The notes beneath the pieces are model-generated. The model was not told the DNA's origin. It was given only the letters and a program-made list of their open reading frames with translations, and did no database searches. Shown here in pieces: positions 1 through 14,499 of a DNA stretch of 64,000 nucleotides. Position 1 is the first letter of the stretch, and each line of letters begins with the position of its first letter. Source of the DNA: Nautilus pompilius (Eukaryota; Mollusca; Cephalopoda; Nautilida; Nautilidae); contig JACATO010002450.1 in the NCBI GenBank assembly GCA_018389105.1, positions 1,620,501 to 1,684,500 on the forward strand. The letters are read 5' to 3'. The position numbers and the translations under genes were made by a program.

Positions 1-99
1 TTGGTAGAAAGATAGAGATTGAAATTTGTCATCAATAAATTATTTTTGGTTTTACTTTTTATATTTGTAACTAAAAAGGAAAGAGAGTATGTCTGATAT

Positions 100-285
100 T
101 CATCTGGGCGTCCGATGATCCAGAGGGAGAGAACTGGATCGCTAAGGTTGAGGGGCTCCTTGTTCGCATCCCGGTCAAGAATTGTTCGGTTTGGCGTTCT
201 ATCCCCGACACGGTATCTCGCTTTTCTTCATCAACCGGTTAAGCGGGTTTTCTCCCACATCTAAAAATTAAGGATTTCTGGCTAC
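100..285 (+). repeat. tRNA-derived SINE-like copy, same family
   Basis: The body from TTGTTCGCATCCCGG (degenerate B box) through TTGTTCGGTTTGGCG to TTTTCTCCCACATCTAAAAA aligns with the copy at 59736-59915. Divergence is high, consistent with an old insertion. Confidence 0.5.
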
Positions 286-2429
286 ATGCGTTGGAGGTAT
301 CAAGGGTAACTCCTGATTGGCTTGCGCCATGATCACCTTTCGAGAATTCCCAACAGGGGTTAAGTAACCAGAGGGGTTCACCAAGATGTTCGTATATTTG
401 ACGTAGAAAAATAACTTCCGGTGCAATTATATTTGGGAGTATGGGGAGGGGTTCTGTCGCTTTGGTTCATTTTTATTATTTATTTTGGAATTCTGTCTCT
501 GGCAAACAAGGATTACTTTATTCTGAACAAAACAACAACAACAGCAACAACAGTTCGGATGCTAATTGAATTTTCTTAGCGTCAGACATTTTGCCAGTAG
601 CCATAGTTCACCCATTTCTGGGATTATCGAAACCTGGACTCTAATTAGCATCGCTGCCCGCAGGTTTCCTGTCTGTACAGGGAAAAACAAGTTAATCACA
701 AGAGACGTCGCCCCCCCCCCACCCGTTTCTGGTGTCGGTCCCGTTTTCAAGCTGCTGTCTGTGTCGTCTGCTCGGGCCGGCCACTGAAGCTGTTTCCACG
801 AGCGCACGTAACTGAATTCTGCCCACAGCGTTCGTCGATAGTACAATGTAGGTTAATCGATTGTGAACTCACTCGCATGCACCGCGGAATAGTCGCATAT
901 TACCGGTGTTTTATTGTTCACAGACATTCTTGAATATATTATCTGCTGGATGGGAGCCTTTTCTTTCCTTTTTATTGCAATTGTGAGACCGTAGCCTGTT
1001 TTCTAGCGGCGGTCGTCGTCGACGCCAGGTGGGGTAAAACTGGGCTACGGCGGTTCTCTCCGATACCATCTGCATCCTCGCCCTCGTCGAACCCGTCCGT
1101 CTTTTAAAAAGGCCGAAGACACTGGAATTTAAAAAATAATAATAATAATAATAAATAAGTGGCATCGAGGGACGAGTTTTTCGCTTAAAAGAAGAATATT
1201 TAGAGAAACCAAGCGGTCGGTATCTGAAGATTAGAAGTACACAGCGGCTTCAGCAATTTTCTTGACAGAATCAATCCTTCATAAGAAATAAAGCTTTCAA
1301 ATGTGTAAAAAAAAGAGTTAAAATAAATACTGCGTTCCGATTTAAACATAAGACTGCAGAGATCCATGAATTCCCGTCCTGTGGCAAAAGCACAGGGCTA
1401 CCAAAGATCGATATGAGCCGTGAGCTCTTCACATCATAAGTTACAGGTGAAGATCTCCAGGTGGGCGCTGAAGACGTGTAATACCGTTACTCGGATAGGA
1501 ACATTAAACACGAAGAATGCGGGTTTGTACCGTATTCATGGGAACAGTATATTTCCCATGATTATTGCTAGACCAACTTTACTGAGTATAATCCTCGTAA
1601 AACTTATATCTCTATGTAACAGTACGGACCGAATGCTTAAAAGAAGTAAGCTGACTCTAATTTCCTTCCAGTATCTTTATTTAAAACTTAACTAAAACCC
1701 TGATTAACCGATGTAGATCTACCCGACTCGTATACCATCTCCCAACAGTGGCCATGTGTTTACCTTTGGTAGATAGATATCTCAGAATATACAGATCCCC
1801 AAAGTTTATATGGGCAGACAACCAGCGTGCACTATTTCCTAAGGTCGACTTATATGCCGTCCAGAGTAAACGACAGACTGAAAAAGATCTCTACATTCCT
1901 CGTGGCTTTCTGACCAAGGTTATTTTGAAGTTCACCGTGGCGCCTTCAACAGTGACAACATAACGAGAAAAAACGTACCATTGTTCGCCATGTCTGCACT
2001 TACTGCCATCAGCCGTGCAACAGAAATGAGCCAAAGAATGGTTCAACGTGACTCGGTTAGAGAAGGTTTTAGCGGCAAAAAGAAATTCCTTCTATCAAAT
2101 AAGAATAAAACCCTAACGGGTCTTGTCGGTTGATGTCTTGCAGGATCCTCGCAGCTCAGCCCAAAGTCAGGTTCGGAAGTGGAAGTGCTACGGGGTGGAC
2201 TTCATGGGAAGGCAATTGTTAGTAGTAGCAGCATCGACGTCTTACTCTCTTTTACTTAGGTCATTTCCCATGCTGTACTGCGTTGGGTACCACCACAAAA
2301 TATTATCCGCTGAGCCATCCATAGAATTGGACATAGAGAGTTTTTTGGAGACATGAACAGTGCTCCGGGTGAAAATTAGATCCAAAGCATGTAGCAATCA
2401 ATCATACAGGTGAATGACTAATGATTTTC
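286..2429. other. No gene seen
   Basis: CpG-retaining DNA with no spliced or long coding signal. Open frames are short, lack splice-site support and show no recognisable motif. A C-run at 712-720 and an AAT run near 1135 are the only repeats noted. Confidence 0.5.
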
Positions 2430-3440
2430 TTACCTTACCTGCAGAAGTAAGTGTGGTTGCCAAATAAAAGGCAATCTGTTCACTTCCTTAAATTGCCTTT
2501 GAATGGTTTTTAGCAACAATTTCCAAACCTTGTAACCGCGAGGCCAACTTCCAGGGATGATAACCATATCTGCATCCATTTTCGCAGCTTCTTTTCGAAC
2601 ATCTTGAGTTAAATGTCTTTTAAATGCGTCGAGTACATGCATTTCTCTTTTTCTAGACAGTATCTCCTGTTTTATCCCCCAGACAACTTTAAGTCAGTCC
2701 CACCCTTGTACCCGTACCATCACTCCAGAAGGTATGCTATCTTTTTGCACAGCATTTCTCTTTTTTTTTTTGAAAATGGTGTATGATGAAAGTTTCGTAC
2801 CATCTGCTAAAACTGTTACTCCAGACTTTTTCATTTCCAGTAGATTTTATCATCACTGATTTTTCTTTATTATGGAAAGTAACATTTGTAGGCATATCAG
2901 AAAGTATTAGAGATTTGTCAGCACTACATATGGAACTAAGATAGTTGTGCTCTTTATCTGCAGTCCTATAACATGGGGTTGAAATCGAGTGAGTTTTTCA
3001 CTGAAATTACGATAGCCTTGTGCTAAACTTGCACGTCCTCTCATTAACCCTTTTCATAAAATTATTTTCTTACACCATCCCACGCTTCCTTTAAATTCAG
3101 TTTCTGATATCTTTAAATCTTTCGCATTTTCACGTCTTTCCAGCCGGATAACTTGTCTTGTGACGGAAAATCCTTCATTGCGCATCTCTTCAATACATTC
3201 AGCAACTTGTCCCTCTGTCAAGTTTATCATGATGCCCCACCTTTTTATTTAGGCCTTCGAAATGCTTCTGTAAAATGAGAATTTAGCAGCTCATTCTTTT
3301 GTATCCACCATCGCCTCACGTTGTTGTTCGGTTGGCTCTATATCCCAGTTGCTAAACAGTTGTTTATCTATTCTGCCGCACTCACGACAATAATTTTATA
3401 ATTCGCATCGTAACTCCAACATATTCCTTTAATAATTTGA
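2430..3440 (-). pseudogene. pogo/Tigger (CENP-B-like) transposase relic
   Basis: Reading the minus strand from high to low coordinates gives, in several frames broken by stops: SYDANYKIIVV (N-terminal HTH start), EGQVAECIEEMRNEGFSVTR with FKGSVGWCKK (CENPB-type HTH), SDMPTNVTFHNK with VMIKSTGNEK (start of the DDE domain), and VLDAFKRHLTQDVRKEA followed by MVIIPG. The order and spacing match pogo-superfamily transposases of about 500 residues. Frameshifts and stops near 2990, 3070 and 3240 show it is dead. Terminal inverted repeats were not identified. Confidence 0.75.
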
Positions 3441-3701
3441 CACTTTCTTGCTTCTTGCCCTTCAATTCTCTCATAATTAGAGTGACCAGACACCAAAGTA
3501 CCGAAAGGAGGACAACGAGGGCGAAAATAGAAAATATGGAATGAGAAAGCCAATTAATTCATTTTTAGGCAGTTTATTTGAATGAAGGAAAGTGTACAGG
3601 AATTATTTTATTTGAACAAATTAGAATTTTTGTTAAAAAAATATTAAAAACCGAGAAAAGGAAAAAAATTTTAACTTAATATTGGTATTTTTCAGGTGAA
3701 A

Positions 3702-4500
3702 CTATTTTTTCAGTAAGCTTTCATTTTCAAGAAGATAAGAATGAAATACTTCACAAGAAAACTTCATCATGTTATATTGCATGAGGATTATACTTTTGGT
3801 AGATTGCACCTTCAGTTGGTTTCTCACCGTCCACTGAGCATTGATCAGTGAAAAAACTCTCTCTACATTTGCTTTGTGTCCTGGAATGCTCCTTTTAAAG
3901 AAGGAATCCCAATGTTGATGCATAAGATCTTCAAAGAATTCTTCTTTGTTTTGTATAAATGTTTTAATATTGCAGAACTGGTCAACTAACTTGACATCAT
4001 CAATAACTACACCCTTGTCTTTCAGGCATGTCAATAGTTCATCGAATTCCATGTTTTTATTCTTTTTTAAAAGCATCCAATCAAAACACTCCGAGTTCCT
4101 CAAAAGGTTTTACCCACTCCTCCAAGTGACCGACGCATTCCCTTTGATACACCAACTGAGTTTCGTCATAAAAACCCTGACATTCTTGTTCCATACTATT
4201 TTCTTGTAGAATTTTCATGAGTTCTCTCACTTTTATTGGAACAGAGTTTTCATTTAATCGTTTCTTTCAAAGATGCCAGTGTTAACTGGAGAAATTTCAT
4301 AATTTCTAGGACGGAGTTTTCTTCTCGTTCCAAAGCCATAATTTTGTACTGGAAGACAGACATCAGCGAATGCAGAAACCAAAGATAGATTTCTGCAAAA
4401 TCATTTTCAGAAAAGGTTTTGATCGTAGTGTATTCTTTAAGTGATAAAAAAAAAAATTCTTTCAGAGCAGGAAACAACTTCAAAAGCCTTTCTATTGGTG
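3702..4500 (-). pseudogene. hAT-superfamily transposase C-terminal relic
   Basis: A 133-codon open stretch (4103-3702) contains SIPGHKANVERVFSLINAQW, the hAT dimerisation-domain block, with KSIILMQYNMMKFSCEVFH after it. Upstream in the same sense (4483-4250), SENDFAEIYLWFLHSLMSVF and ALEREENSVLEIMKFL belong to the same kind of transposase. A frame break separates the two near 4110-4250. The DDE core and ends are not recognisable, so this is a truncated, inactive copy lying just beyond the pogo relic. Confidence 0.7.
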
Positions 4501-6923
4501 GAGATGAGCTATATCTAGGCTTTTTCTCACACGTCCGTATGAATATTTCTTCCTCCTAAACGTTTATATTCTAATGGTTCTTCGGAGTTATGTGTTCGGT
4601 ACTTCAGGTACCGGAAGCTGGTGAACATTTTTATAGTTTAATTAATATAATTTATCTTTATAATTATTTATGAAACAATTTTTTTTTTTTTACTTTAATT
4701 TATATAATCGATCACTGACATCCGAAGCAAATTTGGGATCGTAAAACAATCATATTTTTAGCTATATTTTGTTGTAATTGTAATGGATATCCATTCTAGA
4801 GCCATATCTCACGTGGTGCAGTACCGCCCGCCGTGTTGGGGTCGTAACACATGCTCGCCGTATTCTTTTCTTCTATTTATTGATAGATTCCAATGTAATC
4901 CATTGATAGATAGAAATAGATTTTATTTAATTTGAAATTGTGGGAAGCCAATTTTTTAAGTCTGGATTCATATTTAAGTAAAAAGCCGGACAATATCAAC
5001 ATATTTAAAATACCTGTCGGGCAGAGGACATGAGATTAAAAGGGAGGATTTGTCGTGCTTTTGCCCGACGATCGATCACCATCACTTACAACTCTTCAAG
5101 GATCAATCGTTCAACCTGTTACGAGCACAAACAAAACAACAGCGATTCGCCCTTAAGTGCCTCCTGGCTGTCGTCATGGTTACGGGCACGGGATTAAATC
5201 TAAATCTTTGGTTCCGATTGCAAGGCGAGTTCATATTTTTAGGCCCGGATTTAAAAGAAAAACGCTGCCTGTTAATTCGGCAAGTCCGGTAACTCCCACC
5301 GGGTCCACCACGAACGACGTCCGTCCGGAATCCTACTCGGTTGGGGTTTTACTATGGTTTTGTTTCCGTAAATCGTGACTTACTAGGGATTCCGACGACA
5401 AAGGGGCATCGGCTCGCCGACGATCCAGACTCCTGTGAGTCATATACTGCATGGAAAAAATGCCCGGGAGAGGTAGCTCCCGTTGTTGGCTTGGACCTGA
5501 TCGCTTCTCTGTAAGGCAGCCGCCCCGTTATTATCCGGGTGCTTAGCAAAATCTTCCACGGAGTGAAATTCCTCCTCTGTGACAGCTGGAATGTTCTAAA
5601 CAGGGATCGAACAACTACTGCATTTATTTGCGAGAGAGAAATTTCTTTAGTAAATAAAGACATCAAAAGGGGCTGCTTGCTGGTGGGTTCCAACTTCAGC
5701 CAAAACCACTACGATTAGAATATCTTAACTTTTAATTTCAAAAACAAAAAGAAAACTAACCAAACCCCGACAATGTCCGGGGACATGTTTCCTACGACGC
5801 TTAAGGAAACAGGCCGCGGAAGAACGTGTTAACTGGCGTGTAACGGATAAAATAGGCATCTCGGAGTGTGGGAGGATGACTCGGAAAAATCTGTTTCACA
5901 CAACAGTTTTGCTTTGTTTTCTTTTAAAGTTATCGTCTGCCGCTATCGTTTTAGCAATGGCGACCACAAATTAAAGCCATTATTGTCTAATTTCTACTCT
6001 TACACACTAACACAAACACATCGATGACGTGGATGATTTCGAAAAGCGCACGAGAGACATTAGGGTCCAGGGTACATCGTGTCAAAGCTATCTAGAGTAG
6101 CCAATGTTGTCAGCTCACACAGGCCCTGCAGTTAAACACGTGATCACTCAACCCCTCATTCCCAAGTCTCTAACCTATGATCGCTTACGAGGCCAATGTT
6201 AGACTGTAAAGTCCACAATGGCTGCCCACAGACACGTGCCACCACGTACACAGCGGCTCCTCGCTGAAGGTCAGCAGGACACCAGGCGGATGCAAACTAC
6301 TCTGAAGTTCAAGTTATCAGTCTAGTGTAGACGTGGTGGTTGACGTCAACGACAGGCGCGGCAGATATCATTCCCGTCGCCCGGCCCAGTGAAGTAGGCA
6401 GGCAGCCAGAGATTATGTCCGGTTAAATCTTTGGAATGTGTCCGCACCACGCGAGTGTTGCTATACTCGATCACACATCAGAGCTAGCTAGGGTCGTCGC
6501 TGCTTTTCCCAAGACTATAATGTGCTGGCCAACTATGCTCCCAGATCTTCTGCCCACGTAGCATCTCTGGAAAATCCTTGGTAAACGCGAAAGACTCAAG
6601 AACCCTTGTCTGCCAACCTACAGAGCTGGCTGCAGCCTTGATCTAGATCGACAAGCACTACCAAGAGGAGTTGATGCAGATGTTATGCCAAATGCACAAA
6701 TTCCCGATGTGGCCACGCCAAGTAATACCGACTACGCCAATTATCACGTGACTTTAGACTCCCTAAAATTCTTGTGTTAGATATCACAACGTTATTTTTC
6801 TAAAGGCACATAATGAAATACGAGGGATAATTTAGCTCAGAAACAATTTTTTAGTGTTGCTTCACTAAATCAAATCCTAGTGTCCCTAGATTTTTGCGCT
6901 CCGTTTTTTTACGTGAGGATTAA

Positions 6924-6925
6924 AC

Positions 6926-6988
<63 letters not shown>

Positions 6989-6990
6989 TT
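6924..6990. repeat. TTA microsatellite
   Basis: An uninterrupted run of TTA triplets with one slip near 6959. Confidence 0.95.
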
Positions 6991-9104
6991 ACCAGCTTTA
7001 GTTATAGCTTTTAATAGATAAAATGTTAAAGAAACACAGCCTTACTCTCGCCTGTGCGGGGTTCTTGCTGCTTCCGTGTTCTTCTATTGTTTCTGGTCGA
7101 AATTTTCCAATGGGTAGACAGCTGGACATCTGGAAATGATTACAGGAGTCGGTAGAGGCAAATGTCTGGGAGAATGGATCGGGGCACTTGTCGTTCAGCA
7201 TGTAACAAGGCAGACAGCGGATAGGTGAAAGGTTATTTTTAATCAGCAGGTCGTGGGGTTTCGCTGTCGGCTGCGGTGACATTGTCGGTGTAATAATTCT
7301 GAACCCGAATCCCTCTAACATTTAAATACAACGTTTTATCCTCGGTAATTTCTGAATATAAATGTTTTTAAAATCTTTTAAATAGTATTTATTATAATTC
7401 CCCCCTTTTTTTTGTTGTTCTTTGATCTCAGTAAACACACATATATATAGCATAGACACGCAAACCAGCTCAAGTTCCGGTCATGACGTCACAAGTGCTA
7501 CAGCGACCGCTGAAGTCCCAGCCACTACACAAACGATTAGAAATCGCTTTTATGCTACCAGTCTTAGAGCCCGACCACTTTACCGGGCCCGTCGTAACCA
7601 TGGGTGTGAACACACACACACACACACACCATTCCGAGTTCTACCGAAGTTGACCGAAACTACCCGACGAACGAACCAGCAGACGCTAGATGCCAAGATG
7701 GGTCGTCCAAAACAGAGAGTAAGAAATCGAAACAAAGTAGATACGACAAAATGCATACAACTTTTATATATATTTGTATTAAAATACGCGATGATTAACT
7801 ACATTCTGATTGCGAGTACTTTGTACACTCAATGATTACTGTTTAAAATGATGTACTGAAAATTCCTCCCCTCCGGCCATTCTTTCAGAACTGGGCTAAT
7901 GTAGTCCTGACTGAATAAAACAGCTTGATACAACACACGAAAATGAAAAGTAAAGGAAATACGATAACAGTCAGTGGTATCGTATATTTTTGTAAGTAGC
8001 GCACTGAGAATGTGAAAGAAACTGATTGGCGCGATGTGAAAAACGGTAGCTAAAACTACAGGTTTCTATGGAGATAAAGTATCTCGGTCAGTTATCGGGA
8101 TAAACTGTGATTGTCGAAGTGAAGGGAATGCAAATAATTAATTCCATCAAGAAATATTCTTTCACCAAATTTATAGCATATCGAGCAGTTTGGGACAGTG
8201 TAAAAGCTAAAAAAAAAATAATCTTAACAGTGGTATGTGTACAGCGGCTAATCAGTCTGGTTTTAAGGCAATGGTCACATCGATAGTGAAGAAATTCCTC
8301 TAATGTTAGCCTCAGAATCACCTGATCTTCATACTGAGACTTGTGGTGATTTAGTCAACTGTACAGAATATCTTCAGTCGATCTGGTGTAATGAAAGAAA
8401 TATAACAGTTGGCTTACATATATTATACAGGGTTTCTGTTGTCTTTTTATGCTTTATTTAGTACTCATTAGTAACTCTGAATTCTCATTTTGATGTTAAA
8501 AAGGGTAAACAATAAAAAAAAAAATGTCTGCAGCATTTTTGCTTTATCAGATAAAAACTGTTTACATTTCTCTCGGCTCTCGGAATAGTGCGTGTCGGAG
8601 GGCCACGGAATCTACACTGGCCTGGGATATTAATTTGGCAATCCCAGTAAATAAATGTATCCGACTCAAAATGTACACATCTCATGTGTGATTATGTAGA
8701 ATTATATTTGTTGTGGGGATATAATTAATGAGCGTTATAGCTGCCAAACCAGACCTTGTTTTAGGGAGCCAAAATCTCGGCCTTTCTCGTGACGGGCACG
8801 TATCACCGTGCCACGTCCGCGTTGAGCCTTCCGGTGACGTCACCCATGCAACAGAAATGAAGGTCCAATGTCATCTCTACCGACTTGGCTACAGAGACTG
8901 TGCAGCGTGTAAGAAATCCCTCGTACAGGAGGATGAATAGCTCCCGTTGACCCCTGCTCGCAGGTCAAGGACAGGTCAGATTTATTGATTCCAGGCACAA
9001 ACGTCGGCCCCTCCAACTACATATCTGGAGGCCCCTCCCCATACTCAGAGAGTACGTAAGGAATTCATATTTTAATGATTATAAAACGTTGAGGTTACAG
9101 TTTC

Positions 9105-9137
<33 letters not shown>

Positions 9138-9475
9138 GCAGTTATTTCAGAGTTTCGTTTAATATGAAATTATTTTCTGAAATTCGATATGACGATGTCT
9201 TACTATAGTTCAGTGTAATATAATATCATCATCGCGTCGCATTTGAAATATGTGAAAAGGAAGAATTATGCATTTTTAAATTATTTATGAATTAGAGTAA
9301 CATCTTAAAGTCATGGCTGTGTTCCAAAGATTTCAGGGACACTTGATCAAACACAGCTTCGCTAACATTTACAGTAAAATCGTAGCTTTAATGACTCCAA
9401 GACGTTCAATACTTTTCACTGCAAGATTACAGACCCACTTCCCGTTTTTCAAGGCACAGTATTATTCATTTTTTA

Positions 9476-9527
9476 AATGAGAGAGATGGAGAGAGAGAGA
9501 GAGATACAGAGAGAGAGATGGAGAGAG

Positions 9528-9570
<43 letters not shown>

Positions 9571-9705
9571 CACACACACACACACAGAGAGAGAGAGATG
9601 GAGAGAGAGAGAGAGGACACACACACACAGAGAGAGAGAGAGATGGAGAGAGAGAGAGACACACACACAGAGAGAGAGATGGAGAGAGAGAGAGAGAGAG
9701 GTCAG
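9476..9705. repeat. Compound GA/CA microsatellite
   Basis: Alternating blocks of GAGAGA and CACACA with recurring GATGGAGAGAG form about 230 bp of nearly pure purine/CA repeat. All long open frames across it are products of the repeat and are not genes. Confidence 0.95.
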
Positions 9706-10240
9706 ATGGACCTGTATTGGAAATGTTGCTCGTCTGTTCTAATACATACATTTGAATGTAATAAGACTTGCGTACCAAAATGTTTGTCACCCTTAAAAAA
9801 GACTTTGGTCTGCCTTTCTGTTTGAACATATCTTGCTTGCAACCGAATCTCTTCCAACAGACAAAGATTCTGATAAATACAGCATCGACAACCAAGGGAA
9901 CATCGTGTGTGTGTGTAATAAATCTGTAAAATGATTCATATGTTCTCGCTCAAACATCCCAGCAGCTCGTCCTGCAGTTCAGTCATTGAACTTACTAAGA
10001 TAACTGGATTGTTCCACTCAACAGAAGTTCATAATAGAAACACTTTTCAGGCTTAAAGTTCTTCCTCAAGAGTACAGATTGCAAAACTATCTGATGAAAA
10101 ATAATTTCCTTTATTCTTATTTTGATCATTAATATAAATTTCCAATTTTGTTTTGTTGTTTTCGCATCTTCCCCTCTTTTTTTAAAAAAGAAAATATTAT
10201 ATGTAGTTCAAACCGTGGACAGTTATTAATTTGTTTTTGC

Positions 10241-10274
<34 letters not shown>

Positions 10275-13200
10275 TCACAACGGATGATCTTGGTCAACTA
10301 GATCTTGGCAGGTGTAGATGCGTCGTAAGATGGAAGATTCTAGCAAAGTTCGATGGCGATGCTAGCTCTTCACGGCCTTTTCCCGAGCTCCCAGGCCACC
10401 TTTAACAAATGACACTACTTGTGTGTTCTCTCCATCTCAACTCTTAGGAGTTGCTATCTGGAGATCTTCGTTCTTTATGCACCAGATTTTCATCCAGCAT
10501 ACAAGCTACATCTTTGGTAGTTATGGCTTTTGGTTATAATCCTAAAGCCTTTTGGATAAGGAGGGTACCCGGGTTTATGGCTGTACAGTAAGACAATCGC
10601 TGAATGGCTGTGGGCCTGTCTGGAATTTGAGAAAGGTTCTCATCTTCCGGAAATTAAGAGAGCTGACCGGATAAATGCGCATAAAGACTGGATTTTTATG
10701 CTTGGGCATAATGCGAGTATAAAAATGGCGACCATAAAGATGCGTGCCACATTATTCGACAATAATTTTTCTTTGCTTTTCTAAAACTAATATGCGCAGC
10801 AACACACTGCAAATTCATCAAACTACGATTTCATCTCAGAAAAGCAGCTTCAGACATGGAAAGAAGCAAACGAAAATTAGATCCATTTGACCTTGGTTTT
10901 CATTCAGGCTATGAAAAAGGGTACTGTTCGTAACATATCGCCAGGTGTAGGGAATCTCGCGGTAAAGCCCCTATAATCCACAGTCAGGCAAGGTTTTGGG
11001 GTGATTAGGGGTCAGAACGACGGGAGAACCCGGGATCATAAAATGGCTGAGAGGACTGTGGTCAGTTCAGGAAGTGAGATGGGATGAGAGAGACTGCCGG
11101 AAGAATGAAGATCCGCGGGCCACAGCTGGCGGATACCAAGGTAACTAACAGTTTCCATACTCGACAAAGACCAGAAGGATGGTTGACTCCCAGTGTAAAG
11201 AATCATCACCCGCAATCCAGGATAAGTTGTCTATTCGGCTTCTTAAATTCTCTCGCTTTTATCTATTTTCCCGGTTCGCATGTCGCGATTTAAAGCCGAA
11301 TTGACTTCGCTGACTCGGCCAACGGGAACGTTTCTCACATTTTGCACCTCTTTCGAAAGACATATTTGTCGCCGCACCCGAGTTTTCCTTAAATGAGTTC
11401 TAAGCAGCTGCGCCGAGTTTTGGATCCGTCAGAATATTAAAAACAGTCACCGCCCGTGATTACTTTCTATTTTTTAAGAAGTTGTGTATGTTTGTTGAAG
11501 AGGTAGATGCTAGAAAAGAACCAAACACCACATGCTGACTACAATATCGCTGAATATAAATACACCGTATCATCAAAAGACATTGCAGACTAACAAAGCT
11601 TACAATTAGGGGAGCAGACTTTATTTTTTTTTTGTCAGGGCTTTAGATGGAAATTCATATACTTCTGGAGGAGTAAAGAAACAGAAGAGAAGCAAAGAGG
11701 CTGGACTCGGTCGGTTGGCTATTTGATGGTGCATAGGTCGAAATTCGAAACCAAATATTTACCTTCTAGTTTCTACACGGACTTACGCGCCGTATCAATA
11801 CTTTTGGTGACGAAGTCTCCAAGAATTCAGCCGATTCTGACAGGTGTCTCTCAGTCCATCTACTTTCTTACCCTCTGTGACTGCAGAGAACGGACGGATG
11901 TAATCGGGGGGGGGGAGAGAAACAGTAAACGACAGTAGGCAGTTATTTCTATCAAACTTCTCGGAGTTTAATGGTTGATCAGTGAACTATGAAAATAGTT
12001 AATTAGTCTCATCTCCTTAGGAGCATAGCCAAAGGGAGTGTTTGGGGCTTGAATCCTGCCACCAGTTTTTCTTTTCTTAATTCAAACTTGAAAAAAAATA
12101 AAAAATGAGTGCACTGTATTTGACGACCTTTATAATTAATATTTGAATATAAAAAGAAATGGTCAACGGTTAAAAAAAATCTTTAAATAACGTATTGTTA
12201 AAAGGAGATCTGTATGAATGCTATTAAGATTGACAACTGGCGGATCTAAAATCAACCCAAACAGAAGCTAAGAACAGATGTTATACTTGGGGCACCCGTT
12301 CGCGACGCTCCATCAAACCGGATATTGTTTTTGGTAACCAGTTTGGACTTCCGTCTTCTACGAGTTTTCAGTGATCGAGGTCAAACAGACCCTGGTTATT
12401 GGAGACACGAAGAGATTTTTCAAATTCTAGGCTACTTGAGTTTTCTCTGTGGTAAAGACTTACTCCGCCCCGCCCCCCCCTTCTCGAGAGAGACGACATT
12501 TAAAACAGGAGTCGCAACTCTGATCTGGGAATATAGTTGTTTTATGTACTCGAACCCTATTTACTAGTATTATAGATCAGCGGGTTCGATTTATTTTATT
12601 TTATCGGTAAATATTTTGTACATTTCAGTCTTATCTTTGCCGATTCTAATCGTCTACACACATGAATTAGTGGGCAATTTCTGTCAATAAAGTGTCAATG
12701 TCTCTCTTTGTATGCTTAGAATGTTCTAAAACGGCTAAACCCGAAACTCGATCTTTGTGCCGATATTCTGAGAGTTATAAGGTAAATAAAAGAAAGCCGA
12801 TTTGTAGCTTTTAAGTCAATTTTCTTATTATTTTTTTTTAGAACAGGAATGTTTGCCCTAATCTCATTACTCGGTGGCGTCGGACCGCTACTCGCACCTG
12901 CTGTGCAGCGAAACGAGACGGCCGAACGTACGGGGCCAACCCACAGAAATAGTTGGAAGAAAAGAACCGGAATGATTAGGACAGGTGTCTGTACATAATC
13001 CAGCGATCACGAGGGCGGTAAAAAGTTCTCGGAACGGGGCTCACTATTAATAACTGAAGGGGCCGAGCTCGGCCTAAGGTTAATGAAAGTAAAAGAACCG
13101 GACCTGACACGGGTTTTAAATTTCAAAAAAGGTTCCAGGGTCAGGCTGGGCTTTGGAGAATGTAAACGGACACGGGCCAGGTATGGGACTTTAAAGAATG

Positions 13201-14499
13201 GCTCGTGCAGGTTTTCTAGTCTAAATCCATACAGACACACCCACACTTCATTGACCTTCAGACTTTTTTCTCATCCGTGTAGCTGTTAGATATATTGTAA
13301 TTGACAATAGATATCGAATGTTATTTTATTTTACCTCCCCGGACCCCCAGAAAAATCGTTAACCTCCCCAACAATCTTAAGAAAATCCTGGCTACTCCAC
13401 TGAACGATGTCATTACTGACTTTAATCTATAATGGTATCAGAGACGTAATGATAGGGGGTGGGTAGAAGACCGCTCTGAGCCAAAACGAGGCTGGGGCGT
13501 CAATTGTAACCCCACCTTTTTATATGATATTTAGCTATGGAAATTAAAATGCAGCGGACTCGCGTAACTTTCAAAACTACCTTTAACATTTTGAACCCTG
13601 ACGTTTGTCGATGCCTACAAACTCTTCCCAGCCGGTTAATTATTTTTTTTTCTTAATTAACCTTCGTGCGGTGAAGAAATCGTTAAATTAGAATTTTCGG
13701 GGCTGTCAGATATCTTAGCACTGGTCATAATTATCGAACATTGTGACTCATCGGAGCTATTACTTGAAGCAGCCTCGGGACGGGAGGAATTACTCATCAC
13801 GCAGGTTACGGATGCCGGCGGGAGCCACATCAAGAAAACAGTAAAAATCTTACTTTACGACTGAAAAGTGGATGTATAAAATGCATGAAAGAAAAAAGTG
13901 TTTTCTCTCTTCATAATTAGTGGTTTATAAAAGTCATCAAGGTAGAGAACGGCCGCAACGTTCAAATCTAATGTTCTTGTCACAATTAACTGCGCAAGAA
14001 GTTGGTGACGATAGTTGGAACACACGAGGCAGTCGCACTGATTACATAAATTAATTACCTTAATCTCACGTCTGTTAAGATCAGACCACTGTTTATACCC
14101 CCTTTGTGTAGAAGTGCAACGAATCATCTTACATTGTTTTAGACTCGTGATCAAAATATAACATAAATAAATACAAATTGACATTTCATTTTATATGATC
14201 GTAGTCAAAAAACAGTCATGGTGGTGATTGTTTGTCCTTGTCTTCTTGGATACTGAGGATTTCTCTGAATTCTTCCTGCTACAAGAGAATACCTACATTG
14301 AATTTATTTTTACAAATGGATCATTATAAAATATGGATACCTTCGAAAATCCTAACCTTTCGATTTAAAAAAAAATGGGAGTGATTTATAGTGTGTGCAG
14401 ACTTGTACACTGTCAGATAGGTATTTTAATTTTGAAGATGAAAAGAAGAGTTTTTAAACTAAAGAAAATTCGTCTAAAAAAAAGTAGTGGGCTTATTCA

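Noticed and set aside
7422-7835. 137-codon plus-strand frame
   Set aside because: It passes through a CACACA repeat, has no recognisable domain and no splice partner; composition looks random.
8728-8940. 70-codon frame with Cys pairs (MSVIAAKPDL...)
   Set aside because: Short, no splice continuation, no family resemblance; it overlaps a TGACGTCA site but offers no coding evidence.
9462-9895. Several overlapping open frames on both strands
   Set aside because: They translate the GA/CA microsatellite (Ser-Leu or Arg-Glu repeats) and have no independent support.
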